This document shows, piece after piece, positions 36,551-47,566 of a stretch of 64,000 nucleotides of DNA. The translations under genes were made by a program, and so were the position numbers. The notes beneath the pieces were generated by a model, which saw only the letters and a program-made list of their open reading frames with translations, was not told the DNA's origin and ran no database searches. Every line of letters begins with the position of its first letter. Position 1 is the first letter of the stretch. Source of the DNA: Diphasiastrum complanatum (taxonomy: Eukaryota > Streptophyta > Lycopodiopsida > Lycopodiales > Lycopodiaceae); assembly GCA_029204225.1 (NCBI GenBank), contig CM055106.1:42238368-42302367 (forward strand). Direction: 5' to 3'.

Positions 36551-37130
36551 TTTTATATTTTATTGCGTTACTTCATGTCCATTATGAATGACAATACTTT
36601 ATTGCATTGCTTTGTGCACATCATAAATTTCATTTAGATTTCTATATATGATATTGATTGTTGTTTTGAAATCCAAAAGTGCACATGGTTTTAATTTCTT
36701 AGTTGGTTATTACGTCAATCCACATCTCTAAATTCGACATTGCAATTTTTGAAAAACAAACATTGCACATATAAAAGCAATGGCAATATAGCATGATCAT
36801 TTGCAATAATAATATTTTCATAATATGAATCAATGTATTACAAAATTGGTGCTTTAATGTTGCATGAGTCTTTCTAGATATAACATCAACTAAAATTTAT
36901 AAACCTAATATACTCGTCGTCATCGTGACATCCAGTCCGCATGAATACAAGCAAACAAACTACATTAATATTTAATGCTTCATCGTATTAAATTAAATAG
37001 AATTGAAGTCATAATACAAACCACATTAGTATGAATACAAAAACTAGTACTTACATTTGGAGGATGACCCTCACTCTTTAGTTTGGCATGGATCACATGA
37101 ACGAATAAAATTTGATACATCCTTGAACAT

Positions 37131-37731
37131 TGTTGGCCACCAATACTTGGCATGATTCGCGAATCAATCGGAAATTGTAAATACACCTCCAGGACCGTGA
37201 AACAAAAAGAACGAAACAAACAAAGAAAAATCCTTCGCGCTGCCAACTGGCAGCTCAACGGGCTTCATGCCCAGCTGAAATGAATAGCAACGACGGAGAC
37301 TAACTAACTAGTTGATTAGCATTAACTAGTCTTGTGATTCTACATTTAGCTATCTTGTAAACTCCACACAGTGGAGGTATAAACGATCCTCTCTGAATCA
37401 CAACCATGTAAGAAGAAAGAGAGAAAAAGAAGAGAGAAAGTGAATATAGAGATCTGTAAGAAACAGAGAGAGACTTAGCGAATAGAGTAAGAAAGGAAAA
37501 AATACCATAGCTATGCATGAAAGTCTGCCAACGAGCAGAGCACAGCGAAAGAGCAGAGAGTCAATCCGCCAACGAGCGAGACATTGACGATCTCGCTCTA
37601 AAACCAAACTGACAATATAGTCGCTCTATTTTGTGTATCTCTTGGCCTTGTACTGTGTCTCTTGATTGCTAGAATAAAATATGTTCTGTGATGCGTAGTA
37701 GAGTGTCTAGGATCCCGTAAGAGCTTCCGCA
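37131..37731 (+). repeat. LTR fragment related to the LTR at 19196-20068
   Basis: The matches are listed under the 19-20 kb LTR. Here the equivalent of the GA array is a short interrupted AGAGAG tract at about 37390-37475. Borders are uncertain: TGTTGGCC at 37131 may be the start and CTTCCGCA at about 37731 the end. No target duplication is seen, and it may be a nested partial insertion. Confidence 0.6.
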
Positions 37732-37794
37732 CAAAAAGAAAATTCAAAGACACAAAATTGTTCACGAATCAGAATAGAGGACAAACATGAAAAA

Positions 37795-38608
37795 CTATCC
37801 CTTGCTGTTGTTCTTTGCTTGCAGTATCCAGCAGTCTTGAATTTCGTGGTTGTTTCACTTGTAGTATCTACAAAACAGCTTCTTCTTCGTCTGTAGATTC
37901 GACTGTTCTTTGTGATGTGCTGGTTTCTGGTCTGGCTTTGATTGCTTCGGGTCTTTCTTCTTCTTCTACTTAGCCATGCTCTTGTTGGTGTATAAAGCAG
38001 TGAGAATCAGCTGAGGAACTTGAGGCTTCGTACCCCCGCGTGTCTTCCTACAATAACATGGTAATGACTTTCAAAAGAGTCAGTTCTGGATGTGTCGTGA
38101 TGATCATCACCCAGCTGTCGTATGAGCTTGGCAAGCTTGTAAGCAGTTGCATCACTGCGTCTTGATTGTATATGATAGATCCAATAGCGGCCATTTGTCT
38201 TAGCAGGTTCTTGAATTGATTGACGTGATTCTGTAAGGAATCACCATTCGCCATCTTGAGGGAGTAAAATTTCTTCCTGAGATGTAGCTTGGAGGCTATA
38301 TCTCGCACTTCGTATAGTGTGCTCAAGATGTCCGAAACTTCTTTTGATGTCTGGGCCTCAGATACATGGCCGATCTGGGTATCTGTAATGTTGAGGATGA
38401 TCAACGCAAGAGCCTTTCCATCCTTCAGCTTCCATCTAACGATTGTTGTGTCATCTGCTTCGGGTTTTCCTTCTGCACCTGTAACAACGTCATACGATTC
38501 TTTATCCATTAGTACAGTTTTCATCTTAAATTTCCATAGATGGTAATTGGCTCCATCAAGCTTGTCCATGATGGGATTGGCTTTCCCTTGGGAATCCATG
38601 TGGAACAT
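37795..38608 (-). mobile_element. Gag of the older copia element
   Basis: The ATG-started frame (38608 leftward) has DKLDGANYHLWKFKMKTVL, ALALIILNITDTQIGHV, RKKFYSLKM and GSIIYNQDAVMQLLTSLPSS. A zinc-knuckle-like stretch follows near 37850. It belongs to the same family as the Gag remnants at 2.9-3.3 and 25.7-26.0 kb. Confidence 0.92.
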
Positions 38609-38741
38609 TAGTCTAAGTGATAGGAAAAACTATCAATGACTTAAGTATGAAAATCTGGCATTGAGTTATAGAACAAAAAGACAATTACTCTATCGACTAG
38701 TAGAGTCTTGTACTATGGAAGCTTATCATGATATGAAAATA

Positions 38742-38753
38742 GCTCTACTACCA
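38742..38753 (-). promoter_or_regulatory. Primer-binding site of the older copia element
   Basis: On the minus strand it reads TGGTAGTAGAGC, close to the standard initiator tRNA-Met site and directly against the 5' LTR. Confidence 0.85.
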
Positions 38754-39116
38754 TGTTGGAGAAAGAGGGTGTGTGAGTGTGACGAACAAAAATAGCTCGA
38801 AAAGAAAACGAACACGAAGAGAAGCAAACTCGAAACTTGAACGAGAAACAAACTTGAACGGAAAGTGTTTGTGCGTAGTGGAGAAAGGGTGCCTTCGCTT
38901 TTCCTAGGGAACCTTTGACATTTTGTAAGGCAGTGTCACCTTTTTCGCCTGTCACAAATCACGTGTAAAAACATAGTGTCGCATTTTTTGGCTTTCTTTC
39001 GCCTATGAGAATTTACTTGTATTTATGCAGACTGTGCGACAATATGAGTAAAAATGCAGCATGAATGGAGGTAGATTAAATTAGGATTTAGGAGAGCAGA
39101 GGAGATAAATCCAACA
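38754..39116 (-). repeat. 5' LTR of the older copia element
   Basis: 363 bp, from TGTTGGAGAAAGAGGG to GATAAATCCAACA. It matches both ends of the longer LTR at 34094-35405. Confidence 0.92.
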
Positions 39117-39121
39117 ATTAT

Positions 39122-40207
39122 TAAGCATAATGAGCAGTTTGACTTTTTCAGCCACTCTGATGTTGCCATGTGGCAGCATGTTGACGCCTGACACATAGGC
39201 TGAAATGTGCAGCAAATTTAAAAAGAAAGAAAGATGCCTATTATGCTTTTTGATCTATAACAGTTCAAAAAGTGGGTAGAATAGGCACAAAGTGTCTATT
39301 ACATTCTTGAAACTAGCAGCTTGCTTTTTATGAAGACTTTGCTATAGTTTCAGCACGCAAAATTTCAGGGATATTGAGCATATTTTGCACCACCATTGTC
39401 AAGAAAGTGGTGGGCTCCCAAAAATTCAAGGGCTGGGAGATATATCACCATCTCTCCAAGAGATGTTGCTTTCACTCACCATCACCATTGGATGGTTGCC
39501 AAGAGATGGTGGTATATTTCCATTGGTGGTATACTCACCATTGTTGTACCATAACCGAGAACTACAACATGATTGACTCCTTAGTCGTGGTGCATAACAC
39601 ACCCATCCGAATTTTAGCACCAATAAGATTGTCTTACTCAACCTTCCGATTGGAAGGTTGTGTAATTTACACGATCATAAACCCCTATGGTTTTTATGGA
39701 AGTTCTACCCATGCAAGACACTATGGCTGGTCATTATGGCCGACGTAGCCTACTAGGGGAGGGAACCATAATGGCGCAGGTAGCATAACACAAAAAATGT
39801 TCTTTAGGGTTTATGCAGGGTAAAGCTCCCAGGCAGGACTTTATGCCCTTCACAACCCTCCCTTGATGGCTTCAAACTATATTTTCTTTTTTGCATAAGG
39901 TTGTGTGGTTTGTCACAGCTTGTCACATTCTTAGCCTTGTTCATGTTGGGAAAGGGCATTTCTATAACCCTTATGTCATTATGAAATCCTCACCCCCTCT
40001 GCTCCCACCATTGCCACTTAATGACATTGCCCTAGGCCTTTGGCTCAGTCCAATTTAATTTTGTTAGTGCTAAAGTGCAAAACAATACATGTTTGTGCAA
40101 GTAGTAATATGATTTGCATGCAATACAGTATAATCTTGTATGACTTCAAATAGCACTCTTGTGTGCCCTCACATACCCTTAATAAGGTTACCAGGAGAGA
40201 TTTCACA
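39122..40207. other. No supported gene
   Basis: A plus frame of about 124 codons (39374-39748) is unrecognised and overlaps a short inverted repeat (GATATATCACCATCTCT facing AGAGATGGTGGTATATTTC). I see no domain. Confidence 0.45.
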
Positions 40208-40645
40208 CATGTGAGAGTGTTTCACTTGACTAGGCCCAAATTGCTAAGAGAGTTTTGATGTGCTCACACATACACATACATACACATGTATATTCATATA
40301 CATGTGAGAGTGTTTGTGGACTAGGCCCAAATTGCTAAGAGAGTTTTCTTGTGCTCACACATACACATACATACACATATATATTCATGTTTTGATTTAG
40401 TAATGGGATATTGTATTAGCTTTAAGGATGAGGTGCTTTAAGACATTGCCACATGGCTAGTCCATGTGAAAGTGCTTTGGTGGACTAGGCCCAAATTGTG
40501 AACTTTGAAGAGAGTTTTGATACACACACAAACACACACATAAGTATGTATACTTTCATTTAGTAATGGAACATTGTAGCTTTAAGGATAAGCGCGCTTT
40601 AAAACATCTTCCCATGGATAGTCCATGTGAGAACAATGTTTTACT
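40208..40645. repeat. Irregular direct repeat array
   Basis: Units begin with CATGTGAGAG or a variant at 40208, 40301, 40463 and 40623 (spacings 93, 162 and 160). Each is followed by GGACTAGGCCCAAATTG or a close form, AGAGAGTTTT and, except in the last, CACACATACACA-type sequence. The longer units contain TTTAGTAATGG and GCTTTAAGGAT in addition. Confidence 0.85.
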
Positions 40646-40732
40646 GGACTCTGCCCAAATTGCTCTCACTGAGGCATTGCTTTGAAGATGAAGGCCTCTC
40701 TCCCCAAAGCTTAAAAATCATTTCATATGTTG

Positions 40733-41098
40733 TTAGAACTGTCGTGACAAACGTGTTCTGTTTTGGTGGGTTCCAACTTCCCGTTGCGCGTCCATATATG
40801 ATATCGTAGACAGAAGGTAATAAGTCCTTAATGCAGGCGGGGGTGATATTTTATGAGGAAATGGTATTTTCCAGCAGCAGTTTCCAGAGCTGCTGAGATA
40901 TGTTTCCAGAGTGCATGGCTCGCTGGGAAGCGGAAACTGCTGGAAATGCTCGTTGATCAATAACCCACCTACCCTTGGGTCCTCAAAAGTGTCTGACAAG
41001 TATAGATACCCATCCGTATCCCACACAAACTTCGTGTAGTGGTCCCCCGAAAACACGAAAACACCCGTTGGTGATGGCAAAAGATTGAAGCTCTTGAA
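40733..41098 (-). pseudogene. Unrecognised possible exon
   Basis: An open minus-strand frame of about 115 codons with compositional features of real protein: GVFVFSGDHYTKFVWDTDGY, LYLSDTFEDPRVGGLL, then CTLETYLSSSGNCCW. GC content is above the surroundings. I do not recognise the family. There is no ATG at the start, so it would be an internal or last exon, or a fossil fragment. Confidence 0.3.
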
Positions 41099-42004
41099 GG
41101 TAAGAGTGCTCGTCCTTCAATAGCAGATTCCTAGCAGATTCCTAGACTGTAGGTAGTCGCTTCAAAATTTTAGTATCCTGTACTAGAGAGCAAAAAAAAA
41201 TCACAAATCGTCTGCGTCTCCTTTTTTCAGTTATATTTCATATTCATAAACTCATATGAATTGATCATTAAGACTCAAAAGTGAGTGTGGCCAGGCCTGA
41301 AAGTGAGTGTGGTCAAGCTTGAAAGTGGAACTATAGGCAAGACAAATTCTCTTTTCTAAATAAAGTGTTTGCTTCCATCACAACTCTCTTACTTGAGACC
41401 TTTAGACCTTTAATAGGAAAGCGACTTTTTAACCTTAAAAAGTGATAATTTTGTGAAATCTTGAAGGACGGCCTTTCCAAGGACTGCTTTTCTGAAGCAC
41501 TTTGTTGCTTAATCTTTGAAAGGTAGAGAGATTATTGAATGGGCATTTGCAATTTGCAACATACAAACTTGGATTGATCTCTTGAAAATATTGTAAGTAG
41601 ATCTTGTACGTTCCCTTCAAAATGACATAAAATCACAAAATGTACATTTCAGGTGGGACGTCTTCTATACTTATTTCACTTTCATATGAAGGGTGAAATG
41701 CTCATGATTACATTCATCTGCCCCACTTGTGAAAGTGCAAAAGAGTTGACTAAAAGTGGGCTAGATTTTCGGACCACCTAAAACTTTGAAAGCATGAAGG
41801 GATAAGAAAGTATACTCATAGTGGAAAGACACTCATCTCCTAGCAATCATCCATGGAAATGAATATTATACCAAACTGAGAGTGTAAAGAGCACATACCT
41901 CAGATGCTTTTGGAGAACGGTCGAGCTTGGTCCGGGAATTGCTCTTGCTGGGACAACGTTATACCACTTCAGATGTGTGTGTATGTTGTTGATTTAGTTA
42001 GCAC
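41099..42004. other. No recognisable gene
   Basis: AT-rich. A short direct repeat near 41281-41325 (GTGAGTGTGG.CA then AGTGAGTGTGGTCA) is the only structure I noticed. Confidence 0.5.
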
Positions 42005-42448
42005 TGTTAGAAATCAGTTCTGATTTGATTCATTTGTGTAAGCTCTAAATGTGATATTGTAATTAGTGTACATTTAATTAGATTTGATGTATTCAGTTGT
42101 GACTGGGACGTGACCCATCATTGACTTATCAGTCGGGCAGTGGTCCCGTAGCACATAGGGAAATTAGCCAGTATAATATATTTTTGACGACATTTGCTAT
42201 ACTCAGGGGCATGTCCTGAGTTTGTCAGTATTCTAGCCCATGTTGGGTCAATTAGTCAGACAGGTGCCTATTTCAGTGTGTTGACACTTTTCAAGCCCAT
42301 GCATGTTGGGGCTTTTGGTATATGTACAATTTTCTTTAGTAATACAATTAACTTTTGTTGTGCCATTTTTGAGAGCTTGTGAGGAGTGGCTATGGTGATT
42401 GATTGATGTGATCTGTATACTGCATTAGATCCTATCAAAATTTTAACT
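42005..42448 (+). repeat. LTR with adjacent primer site
   Basis: It starts TGTTAGAAATCAG and ends about ATTTTAAC, directly before TGGTATCAGAGC. The start is inferred from the TGTTAG motif. No second copy is visible in the window. Confidence 0.6.
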
Positions 42449-42460
42449 TGGTATCAGAGC
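42449..42460 (+). promoter_or_regulatory. Primer-binding site
   Basis: TGGTATCAGAGC, the standard initiator tRNA-Met type, at the end of the LTR. Confidence 0.9.
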
Positions 42461-44770
42461 GGTAGGATGTTGCAGGTATGCGTGATCCAATGGAGCCATC
42501 GTCGGCATCTTTCACCAGGAGAAACGACATGAGAAGCATCTCAGTAGAAAGAAAACCGTATGGGGTGCAGGTGGTCCGGATGGCAGGAATCGGCAAAGTT
42601 CCTTCGATCGGAGCTTCAGGAAAGATCAGAACTATCGTCGTACAAGAATTCTTGGAAGAATTTTGAGAAATTGCTCAAAAATGGTGAGTTTCTTCAGAAA
42701 ATGGCTGAGACAAAACATTGGCAAAAGCTCTATCAATAATCCGCCAACTACTGAGTCAAGCAGATCGAAAGGTGGAGTAGGGTAGTGGCATCTCAGAGTT
42801 GAGAAGATTTTGAAATCCATTTACAGTCGGAGGAGAAAGCGACAATTTGGGGAACTAGCCATGGTGGCTTAGTTTTTGGGAAAAACATAAAGTTGCAGAT
42901 CTTTCTCCATACTTGACGGAATTGGGCACTGTAAAGTGCTACCTAGCTTGATTTCATAGAGGCCAAGCAAGTGCTAGAAGCATGGGATTAGCCATGAAGC
43001 TATCTGTGAGAAATTGCCCATCTTCTCAGCTATGAAAGAAAAAGTCTGGTAGGGTTTCAGTAGAAAAAAACTTGGACTTTTGCTATAGAAAACCATTTTT
43101 GGATGGGCGCCCTGGTATTGCCCATTAGAAGCCAAGTGGCCATGGTCAGCCATGTTGTCATCAAAGAGAAATCAATCTAGATCTTTCTCTATGGACAATA
43201 GAATATTGGGCTGCGAAGATCCATAGAGGGGAATCCTAACAAGTTGAATTGGCCTGAAAATGGTCGTGGAAGGCCACAGACTAGGTAAAGAGTTGAATCA
43301 GCTTTTTGAGGGCTGCCATAGTTGACTGGAGAGAGAAGGTGGAGAAGCAAAGAGGACTCGAAAGACCATAATGAAGAAACTTTCTAAAATCCTCCATTAA
43401 AATTCATTGAAGGGGCCCGAAGTTCTAAAAGACATTTCTTCATTAGAAAAATTTGTTTTGAAGAAATAGTTCATTTTGCAAGGGAAAATTGGCATTGGGG
43501 CTAATTGGAACTAGAAGGCACATCTTTTGGCCATCCTTGGGCCAAAATGACCCCTAAAACTGGCTGCTCCAGAGCCAGCGGATAGAGCGACATCACCAAC
43601 AAGGAAAAATGCATTTCAGGGAGTTTTCATCACCATTCCAATGAGTGGAGTGCGGGTGACCTAGTGTGGGCTACATTCGTCATTTGGGTACTGTAGGGCC
43701 AAATTTGGGACAATGTTTTGTTCGTGAAACCTGCTACAGGGTGGTATAATGAGGCATTATTGCTTCAAAATCATTATTGCGTACTTTTGATAGGGTAACA
43801 GGGTGAGTTTGGGAGCAATGATAGCAGAATGGGGGCGAATGATAATGAAATGGTGTGGAGAAAGCTAGTTTTGGCGACGAAAGTGCAGTTTGGCATAGTG
43901 ACTACTCATCATTGGTGACAATTTTGAGAGGGCAAGCAATGACAGGTGAGATCGTTTGGTTTGGTCCATGGAAGATCTCACAGATTCACTTGGAGGGATA
44001 CTGACATGTCACATCATGTGAGGGACTTGATGGTGGCTTTGGAGTTCGCATCTCAGTGTATTCTTAGGTTTTGGTTTGGAACCATTCGCAGCTTTAAGGT
44101 AGCTTGGGAGAATACATGTGGGGCACTATAGGGTAGATGCTCAGAACTTCATGACCGCGGATGACAATGGAATACTTGGTAGGCATTGGACTATAGGATG
44201 GCATGGGATGATCATCAGGGGGAAGCTATTTTAGATTGGACTTGAGTCATTAGATTGGACAAGACTTACAAGTGTGATTCATGATGGAATCAATGTACTG
44301 CAAACACAAATGGGCAAAGCGTGGAGCTTTGAGAGCCAGCTTCAGGGTGGGGAGCTGATGGACATCGCATGGTTGGGTGTGATGGGGGCAAACACTGTGA
44401 TGGGTGTTTTGCTAGCAATCTTGTCGTACTCACAGAACTCGATTTACATTACATTGTGCAGTATAAACCACAAGGATCGATATTACTCTGTGTAAAGCTC
44501 TTATGTAGTGAAATAGATATTTGATTGGTCATCAACAGATGTTTAATGTGGCAGTCGGTACTGACCATTGTTCAGATTTTAAATGTTTATTCAAATCGCA
44601 CATATTTCCAATGCATTTACTCATCTCATGTATGTGAGAAATCGTGAATTAGTTTGATCTTTTGTATTTGACAATTGAGGCCAATTTGCATTTTAGACTT
44701 AGAGGTAGACATTTCAAAATTATTTTAGTCTAAATGTTTTTGAATTACCACTTTAAGAAAGTGAGGGAAA
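42461..44770 (+). mobile_element. Internal region of an LTR element without recognisable domains
   Basis: About 2.3 kb, G-rich on the plus strand. It follows a primer site and ends in a purine tract (AAGTGAGGGAAA, 44759-44770) that abuts a possible LTR start. No Gag, protease, integrase or reverse transcriptase motif is readable. It may be a large non-coding derivative or a very decayed element. Confidence 0.45.
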
Positions 44771-45104
44771 TGTAGAAGGTCATGTTTGGAAGATTCAAAT
44801 TTGAATAGTTGGTTCATTGAATCTAGTCCATATTGTAAGTAGGGTTTTTGATTTAGACGTTTCTATGGAGGGACACCAAGTTCAAAATAGGGGATGGACA
44901 TGTTATAAATAGTGTACAAGCATGGGAGAATAGATCATCTCTCTCTCTTCTCTCATTTCATGCTTATACATGAGTTCTCTTGGGTTCATCTATCCATTGG
45001 TGCACTATAGTGATGATATCTTGCAATCTTGTGTGTAGAATCCTTATATTTGTTGAGATTTAGATACACACGCGTGAAACCTATTATGGTACTGTTATTT
45101 TACA
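44771..45104 (+). repeat. Candidate LTR with promoter-like centre
   Basis: It starts TGTAGAAGGTCATG after the purine tract and ends ACTGTTATTTTACA. A TATAAATAG box near 44913 is followed by a CT-rich tract, as in an LTR promoter and R region. It is not similar to the LTR at 42005, so the two need not belong together. Confidence 0.4.
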
Positions 45105-45184
45105 AATGACAACTTCATTATTTCATATTGTTCATGTTTGATCAAGATCTTGTTGAGTAAACAAGCTTCAAGGATTGAAGACCC

Positions 45185-45457
45185 AAAGACGACGATCAAA
45201 TGTTTGTTGACTAAAGGATACCCGAACAAGAAGGTAAAATGTTCGTGGATCCAAGGAAGCTCAATGGCGAGGCCAAAGGCAAAAGAAGACACAAAGACGA
45301 AGAAAACACGAAAACTGCTGAGGCGGTGGATCCTCACGCTTCAAGGTACAAAGGAGATTGGGAAAGTACCAGGAGGACGTCACCCTCCACAAACTATTTG
45401 GATATGGTTGGACGTGCCTAATCATCCGTTCTTGTAATTCTCTGAATAGCTAATTGT

Positions 45458-45501
<44 letters not shown>

Positions 45502-45972
45502 TATACATGTAGATTGAAGTTGATACTCATCAAATAAGAAAAGGAATGTATGAACACATTTTTTTTTGGTAATATACCAATGCGAGCTAAGCACTGTGTT
45601 CCTAGTCGACGTTCTTGAAGTCCTCTAGTAAGCAAGACAATTTTGTATTTGCGAAAGACATAGATTCTTTTGCATCGATGCGTTGTGTGGCTTGTCACAA
45701 CAGCGCTCAAGGAATTCACTGATAATACAGTAGATGTTATGCAGATGATTTTCTTGTCTTGAATATTATTGAGTGCTCTATTGTTTGATTGTTGTATGTT
45801 CATGATAAGTTGTTTTATTCTTATTCCGCATACTGGTTTTACCTTGTTGAATGCATAAACAGATTATACGTAGGTCAGCAGTGTTTGTCTACACCTTGAA
45901 AGATTGTAGATTCTGATCAAGCAGGCAGTAGACTCGTACACAGAATCGAATTCCATCTGTAGAAATTAGTCA
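45185..45972 (+). repeat. Copia-type LTR, copy related to 60482-61330
   Basis: It aligns with the reverse complement of 60482-61229: GAACAAGA..CGAAGGT-like start, GGTGGATC.TCA.GCT, GAAAGTACCAGG.GGACGTC, TCTCCATCTATA, GCGTTGTGTGG.TTGTCACAAC, AGATTGTAG. It ends at about 45972, where gypsy integrase sequence begins, so it was probably inserted into that gypsy element. Confidence 0.75.
45461..45497. repeat. (CT)n array inside the LTR
   Basis: Some 37 bp of CT dinucleotide immediately before CCATCTATA. The related LTR at 60.9 kb has only GTCTCTCTCCATCTATA at this point. Confidence 0.95.
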
Positions 45973-46251
45973 TTCACCAAGGAGACAACTGTGAACTTAA
46001 TTTCCAACAGACATAATCGATCATTGAAACTCATAGACTTCCAGGTTGGAGATAAGGTCCTGCTATATCAGGCCAAAGCCTTTAAAGACAAATTGAAATT
46101 TTCTGGCCAAGCTCCTTACATCATTAGAAAAATATTTGCCTCTGGATATGTACAACTGCAAACCCTTCAAGGCGATATCCTCGACATTGTGGTCAATGAG
46201 AGCAGACTAAGAAAGTACAATGAGCCCTATTTTTATCTTGATATGTATTAG
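45973..46251 (+). mobile_element. Ty3/gypsy integrase C-terminal remnant
   Basis: The frame reads NRSLKLIDFQVGDKVLLYQA, then LKFSGQAPYIIRKIFASGYV and VNESRLRKYNEPY. These are typical of the C-terminal end of gypsy integrases. The rest of the element is not visible to the left, where the copia LTR stands. Confidence 0.88.
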
Positions 46252-47189
46252 TTGTTTTCTTTCGTACTGTTCTTCTTTACTTTTCTTTACTGCCTGCCTG
46301 CCATTTCAACAATTTTTTTGCTATTTTTTTTTCACACCATCAAGCTACTATCAGATCAGGCATACAATCAGTCTTTCTTTGAGAAAACCACAAAATTCAT
46401 TCTTTTCAAAAGATTTGTCTCGCACCATCTCAGATAGAATTCGCTTGACCCCTTTTCTATAATGCACAATTCATTTTTAGCCTCCACGAATTTTGTCTCA
46501 GAGACAAACTTTTTAGAAATAGAAAAAGTTCGTTTTTGCATCAGGATACCCACTATTAGAATTTGCAGACAATTTGCTGAAGCTTAGAATAATCCCTACG
46601 ATTTCTTTGTCATATTAGAGAGTTGATATAGCTTAAGAGCTTTCAGATCCAAGAGACAAGCATTTTAAAGAACAAGAAACCAGAAAATAGCTAAAGAACA
46701 GTTTACAACAATGGCATCAATAAGCAACATACAACAAAGATCTGCACAATCCTTGACTCAGCTGCGGGTCCAACTTCCTAGCATGGAAAGTGAAGACCTC
46801 TCTCATATTGAAGGGAGAAGGGCTATGGCCTTGGGTAGATGGCACCAAAGAGATGCCTACATAATTTCTTCCACTCAATCAACTCCTCTCTGATCCTAGT
46901 ACTAAACTAAGATTAGGTTGATCCAATACAGAACTCTTAGATTTAAATTATGATCAAACTTAGTTCTATTCCAATCAAAATGGAATTAGTAACCTTTGAT
47001 CTTTTAATGTACTAGTTATGAATAATGATCCAAATTTCAAACCTGTTCCCGTTCCAGATTGTCCACACAATACAAAGATATTGGTTATAAATTCAACCTA
47101 ATGAATCCTACCCAAGAAATTAATATATGGTATTAAGCATTTATTTATTGGGATTACTAAAATCCTAATTGCAAAATACATTTTCCAAT
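46252..47189. other. Probable gypsy 3' region, no clear gene
   Basis: It begins with a T-rich tract. An ATG-started frame of 60 codons lies at 46711-46893 (MASISNIQQRSAQSLTQLRV start) and is unrecognised. It could be a small extra frame of the gypsy element. The remainder is AT-rich. Confidence 0.35.
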
Positions 47190-47566
47190 CATTAGAGGAG
47201 TTCTAAATCCAAAAAAGACCTTTTGTAAAGATCCTTTTTATATTTTTTCTCAAATGTTTCTTACACATGGACCAATCAAAACACTCGAATTTGAAATCTA
47301 CGTAACGTAACTTTTTGAGTCCACATTTTGATTCCAAACTAAAAATGGCATAACTTTTTAGTGGTAAGTCCGAATTTAGCGAAGTTTGGTGGATTGAAAA
47401 GCGCTCAACAAGGGCTTTCCAATGATATGTACATGACATACATCTAAGCTACGATTAAAAAGTTATGGCAAGTCAAAAGTATTAGTGTTATAATATTTTA
47501 ATAATAAAAAAGGCATCTTGCACGAATTCTTAAAGGGTCTTTTTGGAAATCAAAACTCCCCTAATG
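47190..47566. repeat. MITE-like element with terminal inverted repeats
   Basis: The left end CATTAGAGGAGTTCTAAAT faces the right end, whose complement is CATTAGGGGAGTTTTGAT. Pairing extends about 31-35 bases, through CCAAAAA.GACC. Total length is about 377 bp with no coding capacity. A partial relative lies in reverse at 16577-16835. I found no convincing target duplication. Confidence 0.78.

Larger units (their letters stand above)
34094..39116 (-). mobile_element. Older Ty1/copia element with nested insertions
   Basis: The ends are TGTTGGA and TCCAACA, and both are flanked by ATTAT (34089-34093 and 39117-39121), a perfect 5-bp target duplication. Reading leftward: a 5' LTR of 363 bp, primer site, Gag, a foreign insert (36231-37745), the reverse transcriptase tail with RNase H, a polypurine tract and a 3' LTR of 1312 bp. 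Shared LTR ends differ by roughly 9% by eye, so it is much older than the 5.8-11.9 kb element. It is broken, has lost much of its interior, and its two LTRs differ greatly in length. Confidence 0.93.

Noticed and set aside
39374-39748. Plus-strand frame of about 124 codons
   Set aside because: No family resemblance, overlaps a short inverted repeat, no promoter or splice context.
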